Assembly (NCBI GenBank): GCA_038735125.1
Contig: JAVYNU010000007.1
Span: forward strand, 1-60,545
Source of the DNA: Ignisphaera sp.
GTDB taxonomy: Archaea; Thermoproteota; Thermoprotei_A; Sulfolobales; Ignisphaeraceae
DNA length: 60,545 bases
Direction: 5' to 3'
The position numbers and the translations under genes were made by a program. Under the pieces are notes generated by a model. That model worked only from the letters and a program-made list of their open reading frames with translations, was not told where the DNA came from and made no database searches. Numbering within the stretch: position 1 is the stretch's first letter; the number at the start of each line of letters is the position of its first letter. This document shows, piece by piece, positions 43,177 through 52,156 of this stretch.

Positions 43177-43800
43177 TTGTGGGTTTTCTATCTAGACGTA
43201 GAAACCTATAGGCCGAGAAACGAGGACATCTTTAGAAGAGAGAAAATAATTGTTATTGGCGTATTAGAGGATTGGACTCCATACAAACCAGAATCTTCAA
43301 AGATATGGGATGGGCATAGCGTAAAGTTTCATTATTTTGCTGAGTGGGAGCTTGGAGGGGAGAGAAATGTGGTTCTTCAATTCTACGATTATTTGAGAAG
43401 ACTCGTTCAAGATCAGAAGAATAATAGAATAGACTTTCTCAGTGTTATAGGCTTCAACATACTTAGATTCGATGTCCTGCTTCTCATACAGAAAGGAGTA
43501 GAATACAACGTGGAAACTCTACCAAATCTAAATGAGTTATGGCACAACACCTTCACCATAGACTACTTCCAAACATCTCTACCATTCCATAACATGAAAT
43601 TCAAGGATCTAAAACTTGAGTACCTGGTTGAGAAGGCAAGAAGCAGCGGAATAGATGTTCCAGAGCCTTTTGGCTATGGCAATGAAGTAAAAGAATGGTA
43701 TGATAATAAAGAGTATGATAAGATAATCAAACATTTAGAAATGGATTTAAAGATTGTTCGTGTCATAGATTTGAATTACAAACGTATCTATGGTATTTAA
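43177..43800 (+). CDS. DEDD-type 3'-5' exonuclease
   Basis: A 207-residue protein of the DnaQ/PolB-exonuclease superfamily. ExoI is FYLDVETY (Asp7, Glu9 region), ExoII is VIGFNILRFDVLLL, and ExoIII is HLEMDLKIV, together giving the D-E-D-D metal-binding set. There is no polymerase domain. The start is a TTG at 43177 just before WVFYLDVE, so the N-terminus may be slightly longer in life. It lies downstream of the UDG-like gene; the two could act together on damaged or foreign DNA (inference). The gap 42917-43176 holds one 61-codon frame without recognisable content. Confidence 0.75.
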   Translation: MWVFYLDVETYRPRNEDIFRREKIIVIGVLEDWTPYKPESSKIWDGHSVKFHYFAEWELGGERNVVLQFYDYLRRLVQDQKNNRIDFLSVIGFNILRFDVLLLIQKGVEYNVETLPNLNELWHNTFTIDYFQTSLPFHNMKFKDLKLEYLVEKARSSGIDVPEPFGYGNEVKEWYDNKEYDKIIKHLEMDLKIVRVIDLNYKRIYGI

Positions 43801-44030
43801 GGATTTATTGCGTGGAGTTAAGCAATTCTAGCCTTAAGTATACTAGACATCTCTCTGGTCAAGAGTTGTAGCAACTCCTATTAATTAGATTATAATGAGT
43901 TGCATGATAATTGGTGAACTGATGCTGGGTTATGGAAGCCTGCCGGTACTACCAAAAAATGCTTGCCCCTATGTGTTCCGGCTATATAATTAATGCTTTG
44001 GCATAAATCAGTTGTTGTATGTATCGAAGT

Positions 44031-45068
44031 TTACGCATAATGGTAGATTAACGAGAATATGTTTTCTGTTTTTTCATGGATATTCCTTAGCAGTCTAATG
44101 ACATCTGGTAGCGTCTTTAGCTCATCTTCTTGAACCTTTCCATACCTTACATCATTGTAATATCGGCTTAAGCAAATGTGTAGTGGAATTGACATAAACA
44201 CATCAAGGTTGTCTACCACAATGATTTTTAAGAGTTCCTCTAGTCTTTTTTCGCTTAAAGCCTTGGGCAAAGGTATCAAACCGGCTAGCTCAGCTAGTCC
44301 CGATAGCAGTTCCTTGATTTTCATTGTCACAAGTAGAGATGCTTCGTATTCTCTTAGGACTCTGTTATAAACGGTTTCAGCTTGCTCCTCCACCTTTTCA
44401 ACGAACTGTGTGGTTAGCTCGAGGCAACGCTCAGCGGTATTTATCGACTCTAAATATCTGCCAAAGATGGATTGGGCATCCATACACAAGCTTTTCCTTG
44501 TGTCGTCCATTACAATGGGTACTGGTTGCGAATAATATGAAACAATCAAATCAATTAATTTCTCAGCTGCTTCTCTCGGCATAGCCCCTTCCTCAACACC
44601 GCCTTCTATAATCCGCTCCTTACTCTTAGCTAGGCTAGTAGGTATTTGACTTAGTGTAGAATTCATGTAATCGATTAGCCTTCCCGAGCACCAGCTCTCA
44701 AATAAATTAGTGAAATCTTTTAAGAACCCCCGGAATTCGTGTCCCAGTTTTCTCGGGTCTACATAACCACTAATTCTCTTCAACAGATTGTGAACATCTC
44801 TAAACTTCTCTGATGTATTTATCTTCTCAGCAATCTCTGTAACGAAGCTTAGCTGGAGAACCCATAGATAAATAATATAGGTCTTTAGGGTCTTTTCTGA
44901 GGCCTGCTCTAAGTAGTAGAGAGCCTGTTGCTTATAATAATGGTTCTGTTTCTGCGCCTCCAGCGAATACAATATCTCAGCTATTTCTAAATCGTATTTG
45001 GCATACACAAGAAATCTTTGAGCCAATTCAATAACATTCTCTGAGCTCTCGCCCGACATAACAACCAC
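44031..45068 (-). CDS. large HEPN-like helical protein
   Basis: A 345-residue, all-helical protein. The N-terminal 75 residues resemble a HEPN domain (VYAKYDLEIAEILYSLEAQK, then QALYYLEQASEKTLKTYIIY). The remaining 270 residues are helical, with no recognisable family. HEPN proteins of this size occur in abortive-infection systems. It is a lone gene on the minus strand, at the left edge of the defence island. Confidence 0.55.
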   Translation of the reverse strand: MVVMSGESSENVIELAQRFLVYAKYDLEIAEILYSLEAQKQNHYYKQQALYYLEQASEKTLKTYIIYLWVLQLSFVTEIAEKINTSEKFRDVHNLLKRISGYVDPRKLGHEFRGFLKDFTNLFESWCSGRLIDYMNSTLSQIPTSLAKSKERIIEGGVEEGAMPREAAEKLIDLIVSYYSQPVPIVMDDTRKSLCMDAQSIFGRYLESINTAERCLELTTQFVEKVEEQAETVYNRVLREYEASLLVTMKIKELLSGLAELAGLIPLPKALSEKRLEELLKIIVVDNLDVFMSIPLHICLSRYYNDVRYGKVQEDELKTLPDVIRLLRNIHEKTENIFSLIYHYA

Positions 45069-45690
45069 TTCAAAGCCATTCTATTTTCACCTGGTTTGCA
45101 AAACAACATATATAGCTAATTCTCTCAATTCTTTAGGAGCTTTTCATCACCTAGATTGTTACAAGATTCTGCAAGCAATACAAAAACAAAATACTTTGAT
45201 GTAGTAGCAAATGCTCTTTGAAAAGAGATGTCCTAGCAAGTAAGACATGTTTTGTAGGGCTCTAGCAAATTTGTCAATTGCCTCAGGGAGTGAGATAAGT
45301 GTTGTTACCTGGATATAAGAGTTGCCATTGCCTCCATTAGCCTATCCCACCCCAATTTTCCAGTCATAATATAGCTTGGCATATACCGCTACTTATGTAT
45401 TAAGTGCATTAAAGGGTTCATCGAAGAAAGAGTTAAAACATCAAAGTGCTTAGAATTCCTAAGACCAACAAAGAATGACTCACCAGCTATGTCTAACAGT
45501 CTTTGTTGGAGATCCAAAATATCATAGAATAGATATGAAAAGCGACATCTTAAAACGTTATTGCCGGGATAGATACCTTTATTTACTCTGTTCATAGCAG
45601 ATTTTATAACAGGCGCTGAAGAGTCTATGTCTACATTAGCTGTAACTAGTGTTGGAAGATGCTATAGAACAGAAGAAAAGGTGTGGGAAC
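45069..45690. other. divergent intergenic region, no gene seen
   Basis: A 622-bp AT-rich region at the left edge of the defence island. It holds promoters for the HEPN-like gene and for the zinc-ribbon/methyltransferase operon. A 68-codon minus-strand frame at 45389-45595 has no recognisable content and I do not call it. Confidence 0.4.
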
Positions 45691-45894
45691 ATGGTCAAAT
45701 GTCCGTTCTGTGGTTATGATTCAAGTGAGGAGGGGTTTAAGCTTCTCAGAAAACCGTGGAAATTTAGATTCTACACCGTCAAGAGGATTGAGTGCCCGAA
45801 GTGTCATGGAGTTTTCAATTACTATTATGGTGTGAGCCCTCGCTCAAATAAAGTTTCTGTATTTGTAATTAGAGTTAGGCCTAGGAAGAGGTGA
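45691..45894 (+). CDS. small zinc-ribbon protein
   Basis: A 67-residue protein with two Cys pairs, KCPFCGYDSS and ECPKCHGVFN, forming a zinc ribbon, and a basic tail (VRPRKR). It lies 6 bp before the methyltransferase gene and is probably its operon partner. Start ATG 45691; the frame is open to 45649. A nucleic-acid-binding accessory role is likely but unproven. Confidence 0.7.
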   Translation: MVKCPFCGYDSSEEGFKLLRKPWKFRFYTVKRIECPKCHGVFNYYYGVSPRSNKVSVFVIRVRPRKR

Positions 45895-45900
45895 ATTAGG

Positions 45901-48900
45901 GTGTCTCAGCGTATTAGTGTTCCTCAGCTAGATATTGATGATATAATGTTGTGTATTAAGAATTCTGTTCTTAGAGCCGCTACAGAGGAGGATGTTAGGG
46001 TAAGGGTTTCGTCGTGTATAGAGGAAAAGATTTTGAAGCCTCTGGGTCTTCAAAGTGTTGCTGGTAAGTATGAGTATACGTTGGTCTCTGGTGCTAGGGT
46101 TGATGCCTTATATGGGCATGTAATTGTAGAGTATAAAGCCCCTGGCAAGCTGTCCTCGGCCCACGATATTCAAAGAGCTAAGGAGCAGGTCATAAGATAC
46201 ATAAGGGATGAGGCTGGAGGCAAATCTGAGTGGTCTAGGTATCTAGGTGTAATAATAAGCGATAGAATAGCTTTTGTCAGATATGATCCTAGAAGCGATG
46301 CGTGGGTGCTGAGAGGGCCCTACGACATTAGGCGCGAGGTTGTAGTAAAGCTTGTTGAGGCTTTAAGAGGTCTCAGAAGAAAGAATTTGGATGTCAATAG
46401 TCTTGTCAGGGACTTCGGGCCCCAGTCTGAAATAGCGAGAAAAGCCATCAAGTTGCTCTACAACAAGCTTAAACAGAGCAAAAGCCCCAGAACAAAAACT
46501 CTATTCGAAGACTGGATGAGGCTCTTCAAGCAGGCAACAGGCTATAAACCAGAAGAGCTTGAGGAGTTGCCGAAGCTAGCGAGCGAGTATGGCCTTGTGG
46601 AAAGCATAGATTACGATGCACTGATATTCTCTATCCACACGTATTATGCTCTAATAATGAAGCTGTTAGCCGCTGAGATAGCATACTTGTACGGTGGAGG
46701 GAGGTTCTACAGATCCTATGTAGCCGAACTCGACGACGCATATTCTAGAGGTGGCGTTGAAGGTGTTAAAGATGTTCTAAGAGATCTTGAGAGTGGGGGT
46801 CTATTCAGAAAGCTACTCAACATCGAGAATTTCCTAGAGGGCGACTACTTCTCGTGGTATCTAGACGAACTCGATAAAGACCTAGCAGATGTTATAGCAG
46901 AGATAGCTAGAAGACTATCGGACTACGAGGTGGCCACACCCCAGCTAGAGCCCGAGTTTGCCAGGGACTTGCTGAAGAGGCTCTACCAGAACCTTGTTCC
47001 AAGCGACTTGAGGCACAGACTCGGAGAGTTCTACACACCAGACTGGCTAGCCAACTTATTACTAGATGAAATTGGTCTGAGCCTAGATAACCTGCTTAAG
47101 ATGGGTGAGGAAGACTCGCTAAAACCTCTTAGGATAAGGGTTTTGGATCCGGCATGTGGCTCAGGGACATTCCTAGTACTCTACATAAGCAGGCTTAGGA
47201 GATATGCCGAGGAGCACTACCTAACAGACCAATTATTAGATTATGTCTTAGAGAATGTTGTGGGATACGATCTTAATCCATTGGCGGTCCTCACAGCTAG
47301 AACAAACTATCTGTTGGCTATAGCAGACCTGCTTAGCTATGCCAGAGGGAAAATTGAGATACCTGTGTACCTAGCCGACTCGATAATGATTGAGAGAAGC
47401 ACGCAGCTGACCGGCGATGTGTACATACTTAGAACAGTTGTTGGAGAGTTTCAGATACCTATAAATGTTGTTGACAAGGGCTTGCTACCCGAGATACTGG
47501 CCGAAATATCCCAGGCTCTGAGGAATAGGTATAGCGTTGAGGACTTTAAGAATAGAATTAGGTATAAGTTTAAAGATGTAAGCGAAAGAGATGCTGAAAT
47601 GCTAGGAAAGTTGTTTGGGGAGTTACTCAAGCTCGAGGAAGAGGGCAAAGACGATGTATGGATCTCAATCCTGAGAAACGCCTTTGCACCAATACTTAAA
47701 GGGAAGTTCGACTACGTTGTGGGCAACCCACCATGGGTAAACTGGGAAAACCTACCAGAAAACTATAGGGAGATAAGCAAAGATTTGTGGGTTAGATACG
47801 GACTTGCCGAAATCAAAGGTAAGACAGGTTTAGGCAAAGTTAAGAGAGATCTGGCAATGCTCTTCCTAGCGAGATGCTTTGATCTATACCTCAAGGAGGG
47901 AGGCAAGCTGGGCTTCTTAATGCCATTCACAGTATTTAAAACTCAGGCAGGTGCAGGCTTCAGAGATTTCCTTGTTAGGAAGACCCGTATACACGTGATC
48001 CACGACCTTGTAACACTATATCCGTTTGAGGGGGCAGTAAACAGAACAGCTGCAATAGTTGTCGAGAAGGTGTGTAGCCTATCAGACATTAACAATGGCA
48101 GATGTCCGCAGATGGGAGAGGTATACAAGAGCAACATTAGTGAGATTAAACACATAGTATGGGCCAATACATCAAAGAAGCCTATACCAACAGACACGCC
48201 TTTAGAGGAAGTGTTAAAGGCAACACAACGGTTTGAAGCCGTAATGGCTCCTCTAATAACAAATGATCCTACCAGTCCTTGGATGCAGGTAACTCCACGA
48301 GCACTTGAAGCCATCAGAAAAATGGTTGGTAGAAGCCAGTATTATGAAGCCCACGAAGGAGTAAATGTGGCGCTAAACCAGGTATACTTTGTGAAAATAC
48401 TTGAAAAACTTCACGATGGAAAACTCAGGATCACAAATCCTCCTGAGCCAGGCCAGAAGAAAAAGGTTAAGCAAGTTGAGGTTGCCGTGGAACCAGATCT
48501 AGTATATCCGTTGATAAGAGGAAGAGACGTGAAGAAATGGTATGTAAGCTTCGAGGACAGATACATAATTGTGCCGCATGACCCTAAAACAGGCAAACCT
48601 CTTCGTGAGAGTGACTTTAAAGTAAAGTTCCCACAAACTTACGATTACTTAAATATGTATAAGAGGGAGCTGGAAGGTAGATCGGTACATAAACTGTGGG
48701 GTAAGGGAAACCCATTTTATTCCGTTTATGATATCGGCTCATATACTTTTGCACCTTATAAAGTTGTCTGGAAGGAGGTATCGGCACGTATGCAAGCTGG
48801 TGGATTTCATGTCGCTGTTGTGGAGCCTGTTGAGAGTAGGTATTTAGGTAAAAAAGTTGTCATACCTGATCATACAGTGATACTGATACCACTCTATGAT

Positions 48901-49560
48901 AGAGATGAAGCATACTATATTGCTGGAATACTAAATTCCACAATAGCAACTGTATATGGTGTCTACATGGTAGGAGGTATGCTTGAAAATATGCGCATTC
49001 CTAAATTCGATAAGTGTAACCCTAATCATCAGAAAATAGTTGAGCTTTCTATGAGAGCTCACGAGCTTGCTAGAGAGATCTATGAAAAGGGTAGAAGGGG
49101 TCTTGAGGGTGAGCTTAGAAAGGTTGAGGAGGAGCTGGATGTTGCTGTTGCTAAACTGTTTGGCATGAACGAGACTGAGCTTAGAGAGCTCAAGAAGTTG
49201 CTAGCGGTGCTCTCTGGTGAGGAGATTTCTGAGGAGGAAGAAGTTGTTATGCCGGAGAGACCCATTGTCAATGTTTTGAACACTTCTCTGCAGCCTGATG
49301 TGGGATCTTATATCGAGGTCGATGTTGTTAACCCATCGGGTGAGGAGATAGTGTTTACGTATGAGTTGCCTTGGGGTAAGGGTTCTTTCAGTATTGTAGA
49401 GGGGAGGTATAGAATTTCAACACCTCCTCTGAAGCCGGGTAAATATAAAGGTGTTCTCAAGTGGGTTTGGCGTGGTGAGGAAAACTCTTTGGATATTGTT
49501 ATAGATGTTGTAGAGTCTGCAGGTCCTAAGAGGAGGAAGACGCTCTTAGATATTGGGTGA
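45901..49560 (+). CDS. Type IIG-like restriction endonuclease/N6-adenine methyltransferase with a C-terminal beta domain
   Basis: A 1219-residue protein. The N-terminus has a nuclease-like motif (RVDALYGHVIVEYKAP: Asp68, Glu77, Lys79). A helical connector leads to LGEFYTPDWLANLL and the methyltransferase core: motif I DPACGSGTF near residue 416 and motif IV NPPW near 609. The second half (about 780-1100) is a target-recognition region, with GILNSTIATVYGVYMVGG. The final 110 residues form a beta-sandwich-like domain (RPIVNVLNTSLQPDVGSYIE, LKPGKYKGVLKWVW), unusual for this class. It would both modify and cut DNA, or only modify if the nuclease site is dead. Its stop overlaps the BrxL start. A PglX-type BREX methylase is the alternative reading. 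Confidence 0.85.
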   Translation: MSQRISVPQLDIDDIMLCIKNSVLRAATEEDVRVRVSSCIEEKILKPLGLQSVAGKYEYTLVSGARVDALYGHVIVEYKAPGKLSSAHDIQRAKEQVIRYIRDEAGGKSEWSRYLGVIISDRIAFVRYDPRSDAWVLRGPYDIRREVVVKLVEALRGLRRKNLDVNSLVRDFGPQSEIARKAIKLLYNKLKQSKSPRTKTLFEDWMRLFKQATGYKPEELEELPKLASEYGLVESIDYDALIFSIHTYYALIMKLLAAEIAYLYGGGRFYRSYVAELDDAYSRGGVEGVKDVLRDLESGGLFRKLLNIENFLEGDYFSWYLDELDKDLADVIAEIARRLSDYEVATPQLEPEFARDLLKRLYQNLVPSDLRHRLGEFYTPDWLANLLLDEIGLSLDNLLKMGEEDSLKPLRIRVLDPACGSGTFLVLYISRLRRYAEEHYLTDQLLDYVLENVVGYDLNPLAVLTARTNYLLAIADLLSYARGKIEIPVYLADSIMIERSTQLTGDVYILRTVVGEFQIPINVVDKGLLPEILAEISQALRNRYSVEDFKNRIRYKFKDVSERDAEMLGKLFGELLKLEEEGKDDVWISILRNAFAPILKGKFDYVVGNPPWVNWENLPENYREISKDLWVRYGLAEIKGKTGLGKVKRDLAMLFLARCFDLYLKEGGKLGFLMPFTVFKTQAGAGFRDFLVRKTRIHVIHDLVTLYPFEGAVNRTAAIVVEKVCSLSDINNGRCPQMGEVYKSNISEIKHIVWANTSKKPIPTDTPLEEVLKATQRFEAVMAPLITNDPTSPWMQVTPRALEAIRKMVGRSQYYEAHEGVNVALNQVYFVKILEKLHDGKLRITNPPEPGQKKKVKQVEVAVEPDLVYPLIRGRDVKKWYVSFEDRYIIVPHDPKTGKPLRESDFKVKFPQTYDYLNMYKRELEGRSVHKLWGKGNPFYSVYDIGSYTFAPYKVVWKEVSARMQAGGFHVAVVEPVESRYLGKKVVIPDHTVILIPLYDRDEAYYIAGILNSTIATVYGVYMVGGMLENMRIPKFDKCNPNHQKIVELSMRAHELAREIYEKGRRGLEGELRKVEEELDVAVAKLFGMNETELRELKKLLAVLSGEEISEEEEVVMPERPIVNVLNTSLQPDVGSYIEVDVVNPSGEEIVFTYELPWGKGSFSIVEGRYRISTPPLKPGKYKGVLKWVWRGEENSLDIVIDVVESAGPKRRKTLLDIG

Positions 49561-50977
49561 TTGTGTGAGCGAGTTGTTTAATAAGGTTAAGAGGTGTTTT
49601 GGCGATTACGCTGTTGATAAGAGGCTTGCCTATGAGCTTGAGTTAGCCAAGCTTCCTAGGTATGTGGCTGAGTTTCTAATCTCCGAGTTCATGTATGGCG
49701 GTGGTGATTGGGAAAGTAAGTTAAGAAATTTTGTTAAAGATCATTATTATGAGCCTGAGGAGAAGGAGGTTGTTAAGCACAAGTTGGTCACGGAAGGTGT
49801 TGTTAGGTTAATCGACGAGCTGAGAGTGTATGTTGATATTGAGACAGAGACTCATGTTGGTGTTATTCAGGCGCTTGATATATGGGCTCTGGTGCCTGTA
49901 GACATTGTTAATAGGAATAGGGCTACACTAACAACTGGGATGTGGGGGCTGATAACTCTCAAGAAGTCGGATATCCCCATAGAGGTTTTTGGGAGGCCTA
50001 TTTCAGTGGTTGTAGCAGACTTCAAGCCTTTTCAAGCACCTGATACAGACCCAAAGATTCTTGAGGAGGCTAGAGAGTGTTTCACACTTGATGAGTGGAT
50101 AGATGTTTTGATAAATACCATTGGTCTAGACCCCACCGTCTATAGCCCTAGGCAAAAGCTTCTCCTACTCTCACGCCTCATACCGCTAGCTGAGGGCAAT
50201 GTGAATATGGTTGAGTTTGGCCCTAGGCAAACTGGGAAGATGTATCTCTACAGAAATGTGAGCAACTATGTTAGGATAATATCTGGTGGAATCATATCAC
50301 CAGCTGTTCTATTCTACAACTTAAGAACTAGAGTTCCTGGCGAGCTAGCTGTTAAAGACGTAGTGGTCTTTGACGAGGTTAGCAAGGTTAGGTTTCAGAA
50401 CCCGGATGAGATGATGGGCAAGCTCAAAGACTATATGGAGAGCGGCCACTATGAGAGAGGCGATAAGAAGGTTGTATCTGATGCGTCGTTGGTCTTCATG
50501 GGCAATATAGCTGTTGAAATGAGTGCTGAAGGTTATGTACCAATCGAAGACTTAACCTATGTGCTACCTGAGCCCATGAGAGATTCGGCATTTATAGATA
50601 GAATCCATGGTCTGCTACCAGGCTGGGAACTGCCCAAAATCTCTCAAACCAAGTATCATCTATCTAAGGGGTATGGAATAGCCTCAGACTACTTCGCAGA
50701 AGCGTTGCATAGCATGAGAAAAGAATCTCTGGTAGGTCTAGTAGGGAAACACATAGAACTCTCAGAAAACTTCAAGATAAGAGACGAGAAGAGCTTTAAG
50801 AAAATTACAAGTGCTTTAATCAAGCTACTATTCCCACATAAATCATTTAATAAAAGCGAGCTTAAGCTGGTAGCAGATGCTGCATTAGAGTTCAGGCAGA
50901 GAGTTAGAGACTGGCTACACAAGATAGCACCAGGAGAATTCCCCAAGGAGAGACTCAACATAAGAATATATTCATAG
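49553..50977 (+). CDS. brxL: BrxL-like AAA+ ATPase (BREX), without the Lon protease domain
   Basis: A 474-residue protein. VEFGPRQTGKMYLYRNV is the Walker A region (about residues 222-230), VVVFDEVSKV is Walker B (about 274), and LKDYMESGHYERGDKKVVSD then ASLVFMGNIAV is the segment specific to BrxL. The family's ATPase lid ends at FRQRVRDWLHKIAPGEF and the protein stops there, while typical BrxL goes on about 200 residues with a Lon-like protease domain. BrxL is needed for phage restriction in BREX and forms DNA-binding rings. It overlaps the methyltransferase gene by 8 bp (TTG start), so the two act together. No PglZ, BrxC or BrxA/B is seen nearby. Confidence 0.88.
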   Translation: MGDCVSELFNKVKRCFGDYAVDKRLAYELELAKLPRYVAEFLISEFMYGGGDWESKLRNFVKDHYYEPEEKEVVKHKLVTEGVVRLIDELRVYVDIETETHVGVIQALDIWALVPVDIVNRNRATLTTGMWGLITLKKSDIPIEVFGRPISVVVADFKPFQAPDTDPKILEEARECFTLDEWIDVLINTIGLDPTVYSPRQKLLLLSRLIPLAEGNVNMVEFGPRQTGKMYLYRNVSNYVRIISGGIISPAVLFYNLRTRVPGELAVKDVVVFDEVSKVRFQNPDEMMGKLKDYMESGHYERGDKKVVSDASLVFMGNIAVEMSAEGYVPIEDLTYVLPEPMRDSAFIDRIHGLLPGWELPKISQTKYHLSKGYGIASDYFAEALHSMRKESLVGLVGKHIELSENFKIRDEKSFKKITSALIKLLFPHKSFNKSELKLVADAALEFRQRVRDWLHKIAPGEFPKERLNIRIYS

Positions 50978-51278
50978 ACAAACATAGTAAGCACCCTCAA
51001 TACCTAGTTAAAAGCATCTCTAAAGCCCTTAAATTCGTCAACTTTTAGACGCAAAACATTGAAAAACTGAGTATACAATAGAATTACCCCTCTTACCAGA
51101 TAGATAAATAAACAAGGTGCACATATAGATCTTAAGCATTTTCTTAATTGTGTTTTGTATAGCTAGAATACCTCTTACATAGGAGCATGCGTTTAATACT
51201 TTCGGCTATCTCTCACTACAATTATTGTTTATTAATGCTAAATATAATTATAATGTTGGATTTTGATGAAGGATTGCA
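50978..51278 (+). promoter_or_regulatory. intergenic region with promoter for the Argonaute module
   Basis: A 301-bp AT-rich spacer. The element AAATATAATTATAAT at about 51239-51253 lies about 26 bases from ATG 51279, the spacing expected for an archaeal TATA box with a leaderless or near-leaderless start. The Argonaute module is thus probably a separate transcription unit from the BrxL operon. Confidence 0.5.
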
Positions 51279-52154
51279 ATGGGGAAGATGTTTATGAGGA
51301 GAGGTGCTTGGTCTAAGTTTCGAGGTGGTACAATCGGTGGAAGGGGTTTTGATGACTCTGACCATTTTGCGGGTGTGCTGTGGTTTGAGTCTTTGGCTTT
51401 GGAGGAGTTGTATGGTGGTAGGGTTGGACTCTCTTTGACGCCGTATATTGGTTTATATAGGGTGGGTTTTCTTGAGGAGGTGAGGGTGTTGGCTAGGATT
51501 GCCTATGGTGGGGGTGCAAATGTTGTGAGGGGCGCTGGTGATGAGGTTGCTGTTTATCTTCTTCATTATGGGAATTATGTTAAGGTGGGGTCTTCGAGTG
51601 TGTCTAATGTTGTAGGTAGAATGTTTTCGCAGGCGCCTCTCTGTGGCATGGTTGTAACTTCTCTTATATTTAAGGAGAGGGCTAGTTCAGAGGAGGTTTT
51701 GGACAGGTATTTGGTTAGGAGGGTAAGGGGTCTGTCTGTTTTGAGAGGTGCAAATATTCGTACTAGGAGAGAGTATGTTGGTGGTTTGGTTAATAGGATT
51801 GTTAGAGGGGCTGTAGATCCTAAGACACTAATAGATGGACTGATTGGCATAGCTAATGCTATGTATGGTTTTCTATGGGATGAAGATGTGTTGCATAGGT
51901 ATGAACCGCTGTTGCCGCCATCGAGGTACTGGTTTACTATGTCGATATGTGATGAGGATATAGAGTTCCTAAAGAAGCTCAGGGCCTCTGGTACTAGATA
52001 TGGTGTTCCAAGTGGTTTAAAGCATGTAAATGAGTTGGTCAAAGGGACTTTAACTGTTCTCCACAATGCTTTGTGTGTTGTTGGCATAGAGAACAAGACG
52101 TATATAGACTATTGCGACAAGGTCTCTAGGAACATGCTCTTCGAGGTTGTTTAG
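51279..52154 (+). CDS. putative DUF2797/GIY-YIG-like protein, operon partner of Argonaute
   Basis: A 291-residue protein. The central part, VYLLHYGNYVKVGSSS (residues 92-107), then Arg114, QAP near 118 and a Glu pair at 138-139, follows the order of DUF2797 proteins and the wider GIY-YIG nuclease fold (v-Y-L...k-V-G....R...Q-g-a....E). The N-terminal 30 residues are basic and glycine-rich. The C-terminal 120 residues are helical, with no known family. It ends 2 bp before the Argonaute start, so the two are co-translated. It may be the nuclease or effector for an Argonaute that has lost its own activity. The family call is by eye and uncertain; the pairing is clear. Confidence 0.5.
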   Translation: MGKMFMRRGAWSKFRGGTIGGRGFDDSDHFAGVLWFESLALEELYGGRVGLSLTPYIGLYRVGFLEEVRVLARIAYGGGANVVRGAGDEVAVYLLHYGNYVKVGSSSVSNVVGRMFSQAPLCGMVVTSLIFKERASSEEVLDRYLVRRVRGLSVLRGANIRTRREYVGGLVNRIVRGAVDPKTLIDGLIGIANAMYGFLWDEDVLHRYEPLLPPSRYWFTMSICDEDIEFLKKLRASGTRYGVPSGLKHVNELVKGTLTVLHNALCVVGIENKTYIDYCDKVSRNMLFEVV

Positions 52155-52156
52155 AG

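Noticed and set aside
45389-45595. 68-codon minus-strand frame in the spacer before the defence island
   Set aside because: No family, no ribosome-binding site and no partner gene; not enough to call.
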